A DNA stretch of 46,592 nucleotides from Hyphochytrium catenoides (taxonomy: Eukaryota; Sar; Hyphochytriomycetes; Hyphochytriales; Hyphochytriaceae): the NCBI GenBank assembly GCA_900088475.1, contig FLMG01002209.1, positions 16,932 to 63,523 of the forward strand. Direction: 5' to 3'. The translations under genes were made by a program, and so were the position numbers. Shown here piece by piece: positions 1 to 10,700 of this stretch; within the stretch, counting starts at the first letter, position 1, and each line of letters begins with the position of its first letter. The notes beneath the pieces were generated by a model that searched no databases, was not told the DNA's origin, and saw only the letters and a list, made by a program, of their open reading frames with translations.

Positions 1-382
1 CCTCCTTCTTTCTCTTCTTCTGCCTCATCTCTCGTTTCCTTCTGTTTGCCATGTTCTCTTCAACAACAAAGCCAGAACTACATTTAATTGCCTTTAAACC
101 ACCGTCCTTCATGGTCTGACCTTGTACTCTCTCCTCCTCCCGCCAGAAATCTCTCTCACTCTCATCGTCTCATTGTCGATATTTCCTTGTTGAATCTAAC
201 CCACGGAGTATTCGGCTCCGCTCGACAGACGGTACGCAGTCCTAATACGCTCTCTCTCTCCCTAAAGTCCTGTGAGCGCCTGGAAAGAGCTGAGACTTCT
301 TTGGTAAAGCTGGGCACACCGGGACGGGATCACTGCAAAGGAATAATAGTTCTTGCTTGAAAACGACCATCAGTAGATAAGC
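1..382. other. 5' flank of the secreted beta-propeller-like gene
   Basis: There is no recognisable gene here. The stretch is rich in pyrimidines, with CTCTCT runs near 250-262, and precedes the ATG at 383. It is probably promoter and 5' leader. I see no clear TATA element. Confidence 0.4.
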
Positions 383-1657
383 ATGGGGTTACAACCACTC
401 TCTTTGGTCGTCCTTCTCCTCATCATCGGAAACTTTGCGAGAATGCCAGAAGCGGGGATGGCGCCAATGGTTAGCTCTTTGTCAGACGAAGAAGACAGTT
501 CCAAGTCCCCCTCTCAGCGACTTCTGTCACTGTCGTCCTCAGCACCGCAAAGACTACGAAAGGGCGAAGATGACGCCCCTCCTTCTCGGAGCTCTCGTCT
601 TCTTAGTTCAAAGGACGGATCCTCTGTGACACAAAATTCATCCAGGTCGCGCTCCCTGCAACAAAGCAGCGCTCAAGCGACTGCCATTGCTCATGGCAAC
701 GGCGAAGCCAGGGCCTCCGCCAATGCTCAGGCCGCTAGCTGGCCTCAGATTCCGCCATTTGTTCCTGCTTCTTCCATACCTTCGACTCCGCAGCTCGGCC
801 GTCAACAACCCCAACCACCACCGCCTTCTCTCTTCCCTTCCATCCCACCGGTCTCCAACGAGGAATACTTTCCCATTGGACAAGGCGTGTGTGACTATCG
901 TCAACCACCTGTCATGTTCTACCCTGAGCGAGGAACTTACTGGTACCCGAGAAGGACAGATAAGCGATATCGTCAGGTGGAAGTGAAAGGAGGGCGGATG
1001 TTCGCACTTGATGAGACAGGGAGTGCACTGTTCTTCTATGACTATGCGAACCCGCAGTCTCCTTCCTCCTTGGTTAGCCAGGACGTCTCCTCCATCTCTT
1101 TTGACGGAAGGGTGATCTGCATTGTGCAGGCCGCGTATCAGCGCGTCCTCTGCTTGGATGTCGATAACCCTGGGTCTGGATGGCAAAATCCGATTCAACA
1201 AGGCGGCCCGCTACTGAAGCGGGTCATTGTCCGCTCTCCTAGGATATGCGGCGTGGCGATTGACGGTATAGCTCACTGTGCTGATAACTATCAGGCACCT
1301 TACTGGCGGAGAATGCCTGGCGTGTACGGGGACGTCATAACGTTTGACGGCGTGATGCTCTGCGGAAATGGCATTAACACACGAGACCTCTGGTGCCAAA
1401 ATTGTGTCAGTCAAGCTGAGCTCGTGCGTGCCAATGTCGGAAATGTGCTGCAGGTGGACGCAGCAGACGCAGGGCAGCTATTTATTGTTGAGATGAACCT
1501 GGGAAATCTCTTCTATCTGCATCCCAAGTCGTACACTAATCGCGGCTATTGGCAGCGGGTGGAGGCCCCACCGCTTGTTGACGTTTCCTTCGGAGGCTAT
1601 GAACTCTGTGGCATATTGAGAGCCGATGGAACTATCTGGTGCACGGCTAAGAGATGA
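383..1657 (+). CDS. secreted protein with tectonin/RCC1-like beta-propeller C-terminal half
   Basis: Single-exon frame of 424 residues, stop at 1655-1657. The first ~25 residues form a typical signal peptide: a short polar start, a hydrophobic core (LSLVVLLLIIG) and a small-residue region. Residues ~25-165 are low complexity, rich in Ser, Pro and Gln with several dibasic sites. Residues ~170-424 contain repeated blades of the form 'W..V....V..FDG..LCG......LWC', with regularly spaced Trp and Cys (for example LCGNGI, LWCQNC, ELCGILRADGTIWC). This recalls tectonin or RCC1-like propellers, many of which are extracellular and bind glycans or lipopolysaccharide. The many Cys residues fit a secreted, disulfide-bonded protein. 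The repeat assignment comes from pattern, not alignment, and the ligand is unknown. An AT-rich stretch follows at 1714-1740. Confidence 0.72.
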   Translation: MGLQPLSLVVLLLIIGNFARMPEAGMAPMVSSLSDEEDSSKSPSQRLLSLSSSAPQRLRKGEDDAPPSRSSRLLSSKDGSSVTQNSSRSRSLQQSSAQATAIAHGNGEARASANAQAASWPQIPPFVPASSIPSTPQLGRQQPQPPPPSLFPSIPPVSNEEYFPIGQGVCDYRQPPVMFYPERGTYWYPRRTDKRYRQVEVKGGRMFALDETGSALFFYDYANPQSPSSLVSQDVSSISFDGRVICIVQAAYQRVLCLDVDNPGSGWQNPIQQGGPLLKRVIVRSPRICGVAIDGIAHCADNYQAPYWRRMPGVYGDVITFDGVMLCGNGINTRDLWCQNCVSQAELVRANVGNVLQVDAADAGQLFIVEMNLGNLFYLHPKSYTNRGYWQRVEAPPLVDVSFGGYELCGILRADGTIWCTAKR

Positions 1658-3128
1658 GAGAAGGTCTTCTTACTAGACAGGTTACCTTTGGCGCCAAGAA
1701 AGGAGATGCCATTATGATATAAATATATATAAGTTATTTGAGCATCGATCGGACTGGTTTAGCACGAGCATCTCTTTCCATGGTCAAACATAGAGGAGAG
1801 AGCATGCGGGACAATGAAGATAAGTGACAGAAGAAGCTAGCAATTAGAGGAGCAACCTACATAGATAACATGATCAAAGAAGCAGCCGAATAGTGGCATA
1901 GCTTGCAAACCCAGAAGAATAGAGCGCCTATGGATCGTTGCTCTGTGTGTTGCTATGCTAATCATGGAAAGCAGTGTCCGTGCAGCGTTTGTTCTATAGT
2001 AATGCGCAAGAACTTACCCCGTCGTTGAGAAGGTCTCCATCGTGGCGAGTAGACTGTTGGTAGCTTCTGACGGCTGTGCTCACCGAACATTCTGCTGCGA
2101 GTCACATGATGAAGGGGAAGAACCAAGAAAGAACGTACGATAGGGAAGACGTAGGGAGAGAGAAGAGGTTTCCATTAGAGGTGTTGGACTCGAGCAATGT
2201 CTCTATAAACTCATTGTTCTGCACCAGGTGACACCACCTTGATGATAAGACTGGCCCTTCTTCCGCCAGCCTCGCTGCTATAGGAAGAAAAAGTAAGTCA
2301 TATTATGTTTGAGCTATGGCTTCACGAATCTCTTTATTGCTCGACTCTCCCACTGTTCTTCCGTACGGCATGGCTCCACACACTAACTCATCATCTCAGT
2401 CGTAAGGAGGCGGCAGCAGACGGCTTGCGTGACAGAAACCACCATACTCAAGAGACCGACAGAGCACAATGCTCTTCCATAATTCAAGCACGACGACCCT
2501 TGCTTTGACTAATGACTAGGAAAAGCGCTCGCTGGTATGGCTACATCTATAAGACACACAAACAAGACGATGAGTTGTTGGTGCCACTCTTCACTCTCTA
2601 GTAACAAAGGTTCAGTGTGATCCCTCTTCCCTTGCTGCTCCTCGGCATTGTCGCGGTTTGGTCTCCGCTAACAATGGCTTTATTACGCCTTCATACCAGA
2701 CACTCGTTGGCGATGATGATGGGAAAGATTGCGTCTTAGACCATGAAGCGTATTCCTCTTATTACCGCCGTCGGACCCTCCGCTTGCTTGCCTGGTCGAG
2801 ACTGATTATGGGTCCTGGGGCCTTCTTCTCTAAGATAATCATCATGGCGGAGGAAAAAGGGTTTGCAAGGGACCAAGAGTTTCGCAGCTTTGTGAGCAGC
2901 CTCCTGCTCTTCCTTCTTCTTCCTGTCTTCTCTTCTAGATGATGATGGTGATCGATCTGGAAGTCGCTCATCATCATGCAACTACAGGTAAGAGATTAGA
3001 GCCAGCCTCAGCTTCCCTGTCCGTCAGCGGCTTCACCTACCGTTAGAGTCTTTCTCTTCGTAGATTGAGCTGCATGATCACCGCTAACGGCGAGAGGGAT
3101 AGGGCTGGCGCTGGCCAAGTTGTAGAGC
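1658..3128. other. intergenic, no gene recognised
   Basis: About 1.5 kb between the secreted-protein gene and the NEPRO-like gene. It starts with an AT-rich tail (TATAAATATATATAAG near 1717-1733), possibly the 3' end of the upstream transcript. Short open frames occur, for example 2305-2508 and 2658-2942 on the plus strand. They lack family features, good splice context and codon structure, so I do not call them. Confidence 0.4.
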
Positions 3129-4847
3129 ATGCCAGCCATCAAGCCACAGATAATGAACGATGAGGACAAGAATCCTGAAAACAAGGAAAGAGATGGCATG
3201 CTATCAGAACAAAGTGCCAGTCCTTGGGGAGGAGTCCCTCTTCTGCAAAGGACAGACTTCCGAGGAAGAGCTCATCACGTTCACCATCATAGACTGAGCG
3301 TCTGCCATGGCATGACCAACAGTTCTTTCCACTGTCCGCCTGCATTGCAGAAGGCCCCTCCCTCGGAACCTCAAGCAATTGACAGGATGGACCTTCAGGA
3401 AGAGTTGAAAGTCCTGAAGAGGCTCATATACAAGAACAAGAACCAGCATAGGCGTTGCTTATACTTTCGACGCTTGAAAGAGGTCTGCAAGCGGCTTGAC
3501 GCTGTTAATCTGCTGGGACTCCTTGACTTGGGAAGGGCATCCTTGGAGCTATGCAGGAAGCAGCAGAATCCACAAGTTGCGAAAAGAATGGCCATTGACA
3601 TTGAGGTCTTGCTGCTGCAGCTTGGAGACGCGGGGGCAGCTTTACATAAGGTGAAGTCTACGTGATCATCTCTACTTCATGCTGCTTGACGAATGACAAT
3701 CTGACCTGTGTGTGTCCCCTTGCTGCCATTACAGGCCAAACGAGCGATTGAACTGGCCTATCTATATCCTTCTCAACCAGTCGTACAGCTCTGTGTAATA
3801 CTTCGCTGCTCTCTATCGTCCTTATAGTCTCCATCATGTTGCTTTCATACCTTCCATGTTCTCTAATCAAAGCTCCCTTGTTCCTTTCGGTATTGAATGA
3901 TGATGGAGTCCCTTAACTCTATGGCCCCACAGATCTCCTGACAGAGTTCTCGCTAGGGTACTTCGTACCGTTTGCTTTAGCCTCCATGAGCATCCTCTCT
4001 CGGCTATATGCAGTCACACGACCCCAGCTGGAGCTCATCAATAGCTCCTCCGCATCTCTTCAGACACTACACTTTCGGCTTGCTGCGACATTTGGCATTT
4101 GCATCGCCCCAGATTCACCCTCTCGCCGTCCTCTGGCCTTGGCTGAAGGTTTCACAGGGCTGCTGGTACCCTCAGCCCCAAAAGATGAGGCTCGACAGCA
4201 CCTTCAACGAGGTAAAGAGATTCTAATGTCACTATTATCATTCAACGTATCCGCTTAAAGCTGCTTCCGCTTCAAAGCTATAAGATCCCACCTGGCTGCC
4301 AAATGTAGCTGTTGCTGGTTCTTCTTCTCTCCTTACGTGCCTTCGTTCATGCTTGATGTTGATCTTGTCCTGGTAGTTCAGACGACTCTTACTAATCTGA
4401 TATCACCCCGCTCCCGCCGAGTATCTTATGCCCTTCTTCTCTCTTACCACAGCTAAGCCTAGCAGTCGACATCCCCCTATCTCTGAGGACGAGGGACAAA
4501 ATACTAAGAAAGCAAAGACTCAGATTGCTGGAGCCCAATCAGCATTGCCTTGCCAAATTTCTATCTCGGCCCCGATCCGTTCGGTTAGTCCCAGCTCTAG
4601 TAGAGATCAGCCAACTCATCTTACGGTGGCTTTGAATGCCGCTTCGGATAAAGTCTCCCTGGAGTTGTGCTCGCGGCAAAGGTCTAAGCGAGAACTGGAA
4701 GTGGCAGAGCCTATATCCGGCGCTCCGGTCCAGAGAGGAGCTGCTGTTCCAAAAGGTGGAGCTACTCGCCCGACCGCGGCAAAGCAGCCGGATGCGGCTG
4801 ACAAAGCTAAAGCAGATATTGAAGATATCTTTGCAAAGCTCTTCTAA
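3129..4847 (+). CDS. NEPRO-family nucleolar protein (DUF4477), four exons
   Basis: Exons 3129-3650, 3735-3792, 3933-4211 and 4453-4847 join in phase to give ~417 residues. Introns are 84, 140 and 241 bases, all GT-AG with pyrimidine-rich acceptors. An in-frame TAG six bases before the ATG supports the start, though it could also lie in an intron. Residues ~92-175 hold the family signature: LKVLKRLIYKNKNQHRR, then a YFRRL helix and a helical repeat region. Exon 3 continues with EFSLGYFVPFALASMSILSRL, the hydrophobic block of the same domain. The tail is low complexity and ends IEDIFAKLF, like the C-terminal 'DIF' motif of several nucleolar proteins. NEPRO proteins act in the nucleolus, and recent work links human NEPRO to RNase MRP. 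That role here is inferred from family only. Residues 1-90 are variable. Confidence 0.75.
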
Positions 4848-7783
4848 GAAGGCTCGACAAGGCCCGACTATTTATTCTTCTTCATTTATTACGGCGGAGG
4901 TATCCTATCCCTGCAATAGCGAAAGCTAGTCAACGGAGCAACGGCTCAGCATTGGTTCTCAATATATCAACTTTGACTGTTCACAGTCCATTCTTCGTAC
5001 GCAAGAAGACATCCTCCGGCGTTCTGAATATCGTCACTGACCCGGCATAATGGTTAAGTACCTGAAGGCGGATCACCACATCACTGGCCGCAGCACTTTC
5101 TCTTGAGAGGTGATGGACAGCGTTGGTCACTTCCTAACCCCAGTCCGGGACGGACTCCTTTGAACCCTGACCAACCAAACCACCTTTGCTTACCCTTGAG
5201 CCCCTGGCTGTCCGATATGCTTATCTGTTTCTCTCCATTATTATTCTTACATGTGACGGATGGCCTTTGCTACTTGGATTTTTGTTAAACTGTGCGGATG
5301 CGTAGCTGTTGGTCAGCTTCCTAGCCTCAGAGCTTCCCTGGGCTGGTGGTGGGAACGGCCTTCGGGACAGAACGCATTCTTCCAGTACCGTACTCTCAGT
5401 GTGGCTACCATATAAAGCGCAAGACTTTCGAACCTTCTTGGTAGTACCGTCCTTCAGCAGATCTTCCTGTGGGATGGGACGGCTGCTGGTGGTGAGCTGC
5501 TGCTGCGACTGTCAGAAAAAGACTGGGCATTATTCGTTCGAGTTAGTACTCTTAGACTCGTTTAGTAGAGAGGTTGCTTTCTTCCCCAGCCGGGCGATGA
5601 GACTGCACTTCTATCTTCTGCTGTGGACGGTTGATCCCCATCCTCCCGCTTCTCCCTTTCATACACCTCTATACTTTCAATCCTCTACTCGCCTCTGAGC
5701 GCCCCAGAAGTTCTTCTGCATTCTCAACGAGAAAGCTTTGGATGTAGATATTTTTTTATAGAATATCAAGTGCAGCGATTGTACTGAAGATGTAGAAAGT
5801 CTCGAGTTGCCAAAAACTGCGCAGAGGAAGATGGATCGACGATCTTTGCCGTGACATATTCCCCGCGCGTTGATGATGATCCTTGGGAGCATCCTCCGTC
5901 TGTACTCCACCGCCTTTCCGTCCATCAGGGATAATAAACGGCGTGTTACAGGCCACTCTTGTAGTTAATGACGTGAAGCGAGCAACATTACCTCGTTGCA
6001 GCAAATATTTTGGAGAAGAGTCAGAGAAGAGATAATGCGCGCCATGATGTCCAGGAGTGATCAACATGACAAACATAAGAATAACCTTTTTAAAGGCTAA
6101 ACATAGCGGGACCATTGAATTTTGAGAAAGTGTTTCCCTTCATTGATTGATGGTGAACGTGGCTACGGGGCCCGTTAGTCACCATAGTATATCAGCTATT
6201 CCCGGCTCGAGCAGCAGGTAGGAGCTGTGAGGGATTGCGACGACGGCGGAACGCCAAATCACTGCTGTTCTGCGGGGGAGAACTGCTGACATTGGGAGGT
6301 AGAGGTTACGGTTACCCTCGTTCCTTTAGCCGGCACTAGCTCCTTCTTATCGAGTTTATTAGCGAGTGCGCCATCCTCCATCTCTCCTATCTTACCTGCT
6401 GCAGGCGGTTGACTTGAGTCAAGGCAGGCGGATGATGATGGAGAAGAAGTTTCTGACCGACCGAAAGGGAAGGGCTCGCAGACGGTCCTTAGGCGTTTCC
6501 ACCATGTAAAGAAGCGAGTTGTTCTTTTCCCTCCTTCACTTGGAGGTCTGGGAATGATGGTTGCTTCGCTTTCTTCTATGTCTTCCTAATGCACTAGTAC
6601 ACTTACTGATCATGGCCACAACCCGCCTTCCTCCTTTTATCCTGTGGCCATGTCCTTGTCCGCCGTCTTTCTCATGGCTTTGGCTGTTTCTCTGTGGAGG
6701 TTCGCATGACCAACGCACCAGACCAGGGAGGCAAAACTGCAAAGGTGGCAAAAAGGCGTTGTTGTTGTTCCACGTAGTGCGTAACAGCTGTGTTTGACCT
6801 GTATACTGTATACAGTGACCTGTTATTAGGTATAAGGCCAAACGGAGGATAGTTATCAAGAATATGACTCTCCACCCTTTGGTGGCTGTACAGGAGGAGG
6901 TAGTGGGCCTGTTATTGCGGAACAAAGCTGACAGAGATCCAGACGGCCAGACTTTTTGCCTAGAACAATCCTCTTACACAACTCTTCCTTCAAGCACAAC
7001 AACTTCTCAAAAGCAGTGTGCCTTTTGTCTGTACTTACATTATTGCCTTCCCTGCCAAACTCAACATCCGAAAGATGCCCAAACTCACACAGCCATTAAA
7101 CTCACACAGTCGGTTGTGTAGCGAAGGGGGGGCGAGAGCTCCAGTGCCCCTGACATGACACCACCTCTCTGTCTCTCTCTCTCTCTCCCTTTTTTGCCCT
7201 TTCCCCAGTCAAATCAGTGAGTTTGGCTCAGAGAGGCTAAGATCCGCGGTAGATTTGAAAAGTGGGGGCTTGCCCGCGAACCATCCCCTGTTTAGACAAT
7301 GGGCAACGGTGCCTATGCCTACCTGTACCAGGAGGAGCCATTAATGAGAGCCCAGGGGACAGCACGTTGAAGAGCAGCTCAAGCCTATTCCTTTCTGTCG
7401 GTTGGCACTCAGCTGACGGGAAGCTGCGAAGCCTTCGGGGTCACACGGCTGGCTTCGGCTCTCCCGCTATCGCTTATATAAGCCTGTGGTGGTAGAGGCC
7501 TCATAGCCAGGCCAGGCCAGGGTAAGAAGGAGGAGCTCAGGCAAGGAAGGTTCATTCGAGGCCTGTTCTCTCCTCCTTGCATCAAGCGCACAAGAATCTC
7601 GTCTCACTTGCATCAGGGCAAGTAGTGGTGCAGCTCTGGCATCCAGAACGCAGATTCTCTGGGGCTAGGCCTAAAGCCTTCATGAGGTGCTGATTATTTA
7701 TGCGCAATGAAGTGAGAAAACGTGGCCGCAGTGAGACGAATTGGGAGTCACTGGCCTTGTAAGACGTAGGTAGGAGCTGCAGC
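4848..7783. other. intergenic, no gene recognised; 3' part is probably the leader of the giant gene
   Basis: About 2.9 kb. Open frames at 5309-5698 (+), 5756-6115 (-) and 6536-6925 (-) exist but show no domain, no consistent splice partners and no conserved motif. A CT-rich run lies near 7171-7190. A TATA-like element at 7475-7482 suggests that the segment after ~7500 is the 5' leader of the chromatin gene. I see no RNA gene. Confidence 0.4.
7475..7482 (+). promoter_or_regulatory. TATA-like element upstream of the giant chromatin gene
   Basis: TATATAAG, about 300 bases before the ATG at 7784, in otherwise GC-richer sequence. It is a good match to a TATA box, and an mRNA starting ~30 bases downstream would have a leader of ~270 bases. 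Based on one motif only. Confidence 0.35.
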
Positions 7784-10700
7784 ATGGTGAGAAGGAGCCA
7801 CAGGGCTCGCTCAGAGCCCAATCGCTGGCAGAATGAAAGCGTACAGGAGGAGAGGAGAGAAGAACAAGTGCAGACTCTCCGTGAACCGAAGGAGAAAGAC
7901 CGTCGGACGCTCTCCAAGGCTAAGGTCGCCACTGGTGATAGTGGGACTGAGAGTGAGGACTTAACCGTGCTAGAGACGCCTAGAAAGAGCAGAGACACAC
8001 CGAAAGAGAGGGGCGAGGATAGAGCTACTGGCCGAAGCATAGGAAGAAGAGGACGAGGGAGAAATGTTCGTGAAGTTGATGAAGCCCCGTTGGCTACAGA
8101 GCTGTCGCCTAGGCCTTCTCGAAAAACACGTACACCTCCTCCCACTATCAGCAAGAAGCAAAAAGGAGAAAGTTCGCCGGCACAGTCTCTCCAACCTGAT
8201 GCGTCAAAAATCAAGGCAGGGAAGAAGCGGAAGCGATCCGCAATCACTTCCGGCGGCTTTGACGGCGAGCCATTAAGAGTTAGGCTAAGAAAAACTGGGC
8301 CAGGTCTTTATGTTCCGCTCCCGCCATCTCAAGGCGGGCGGCTGGGACAGAGAGGGTACGAGGACAATGAGAGCGGAGAGGAAGGTAAAAAAACATCAGG
8401 CAAGAAGAAGAAGGCTCTTGCAAGCAAAGGAGACCAAGAAAAAGAGAGTGCGTCACCTCCCAAGCTCAGCCGGAAGCAGAAGCTGAAAGAACAGAAAATA
8501 CGCAAAAAGCGCCAGAGGATTGCGCTGAAAAAGCTTGCTGACAGAGTAGAATCGGTAGGCATCCTTTGTATAATCTCTGGCCCCCTGTTTTGCCAATGCT
8601 GCTTTTGCTCGTCATTGTTAATTGTTCGGGCTAGTACCGTGTAGGGGATCTGTCCGTGCCAACTTCGGCGGCTGCTCCCTCCTGGCAACGGAACTGGTCT
8701 CCGATTCTTGTCCGTCTGTACATATAATTGTTCTGTTCTCAACTGCCGAAGAGCCCCCCGCCTTGCATCTCTAAGCGTTTGTCCCCTTCCCTCTTTGTCT
8801 CTCCTCTTAGTGGGGCGGTGATCGTGCCACTGTCGTGGGTTGGAAAGCGCACTTTCTCGGTCGTTTGGATTCGAAAAAGGTTTCCTACTACCTTTCGCCC
8901 GATAAGCAGCGCTTCACCTCCTCCATTGAAGTTTTGTCTTATCTTGGCCTATTGGAGGAAGCTGAAACAAAAGCGAGAGCAGCGGCTTTTGAAGGAGCTA
9001 GGAAGAGAATACGCTGGCATCTGGCCTCTTGCATTAGACAACCTTCTTGGTCTCTCACTCTCTCCTCCCAGAAGTTGATCATTAGACGTCTGGGCTATAT
9101 CGTTCCTCTTCCCAACTTTCACACAGAGAAAAACTTGTTCCCGGTATGTCAATCTCCGTCGTCCATACAACTCTAAGTTTGGTCCTGTTGGGTCCTTGTG
9201 ACTGCGTGCCATCCACAGGGCTCGAAGGGTTCTTCAGCTGGAAAGGACGCGTTGCATAGCCTAGGCAGTTCGTGTTCCCGCCCCATGCTTTCTCTATTTT
9301 TGTTACTTATGTGTTCCTTATCCTGCGGATGCCCTTGTATTCGGCTCATAATGACTAAAACTATGTCCAACCAGGTTTACTATGAGAGTGCCAGGGCAGT
9401 AAGGCTGGACGCCGATACCACTTCTCCTGAAGAGAAGATTGATGATGCAGAAGAAAGAGGACGAATTGTGCTACTTTGTTTTGGTGAGCTGATCTCAAAC
9501 AGATTGACCTCTTTGTCAAATTAGTGGGTTTAACGTTATGGCGTCAGCAAGCAACAGATATTGGAATGCATCCGCTAGCGTAATGTGTTAGAATTCGTTT
9601 CCTTCTTCGCAGTTTTAGGGTTAGGGGATCATCTTGACCTAAACAATGTTGCCTGCAGGAGTGCTCCCTGCTCCCAAGGAACCTCTCGCACCCATGTTCC
9701 GCGTGAAGATTGTAGAACGGGAGGACCAGCGTACCCTTCAGGGTAAGAGGAAAGAGGCCGCATCTTACTCTTCTCATCAAGGCGTTCGTGTCCCGTCTGT
9801 CTTTTCACCGAACGGACTCCTACTAAATCGGATGCTCTCTTTGACAGTCATCACGGCAACGACGCCCAAGGAAGCCTGGGAGAGGTCACTTCAGAGTTTG
9901 GAAAGACTAGGGAGTTTGAGAGTCGACGAAGACCTTCAAGAGGCTCCCACTGTCCTCAGTAACGAGGAAGCCGTTACGCATCCTTTCCTTCACCTACTGG
10001 GAAGACAGATGAACATAGGTCCAGCCGATGAAAAAGAAGTCCCAACTGAAACCTCAAAGTCCATCAGCTCAACTATTATGTCAGTACGGTTAGCGGCCTC
10101 GGAGGCATCTTCAGCTGAAGTGGCAGGGCAAGAGTTGGACACGAGCAAAACTGCAGACGTGGTAGAGGTGGCGCTGGCGGACTACTCTGTGCACGTTCTA
10201 TCTCTGGCCGAACTTACCTCTCGTCTCATTCCGCTTTCTGCGGAGGCAGAGGAGCGAGAAATATACACAAGCTCGGCCCTTGTTTCCCTGGATATATCTC
10301 CAATCACTGTCCCTCTATCGGCTGCCCGGACTGTGTCTGATGGATTTGGCTTCAGTATCCCTTATGTCAACTCTCTCCTCGAAGGCCTTCCAGGGGCTGC
10401 TTGGTCCCAGGCCTATGTGTTTAGAGCGATAAGGCTGAAGAAGCAGGAGGACGAAGAGAAGAAGAGAAAGAGGAAACACTCCGCATCCTCTCAGCGAGAT
10501 AAAGAGGAAGAAGCACTTGAGAAAATGCTAAGAAAGGAGGAAGAACAAGCGGCCAAGGCTGCCAGAAAGAGGGCCAGAGAGGAAGAAAAAGAGTTCAGGA
10601 AGGCACAAAAGGAAGAAGAAAAGAGGAAGAAGGAAGAAGAACGTCAGGAAGAGAAACGGAAGAAGGAGGAAGAAAGGCTGGAGGAAAAAAAACGAAAAGA

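Noticed and set aside
638-1201. 187-codon open frame on the minus strand
   Set aside because: It lies antisense to the secreted-protein gene, has no domain, and its composition mirrors the plus-strand gene. Shadow frame.
5756-6115. Minus-strand frames of 119 and 82 codons at 5677-6115
   Set aside because: No domain, no consistent splice pair, and they overlap each other in different frames.
7582-8247. 221-codon minus-strand frame
   Set aside because: Antisense to exon 1 of the chromatin gene; low-complexity Ser/Leu composition comes from the opposite Arg/Glu codons.
9613-9627. Telomere-like TTAGGGTTAGGG
   Set aside because: Only two units inside an intron of the giant gene; no array, so chance or a branch-point region.
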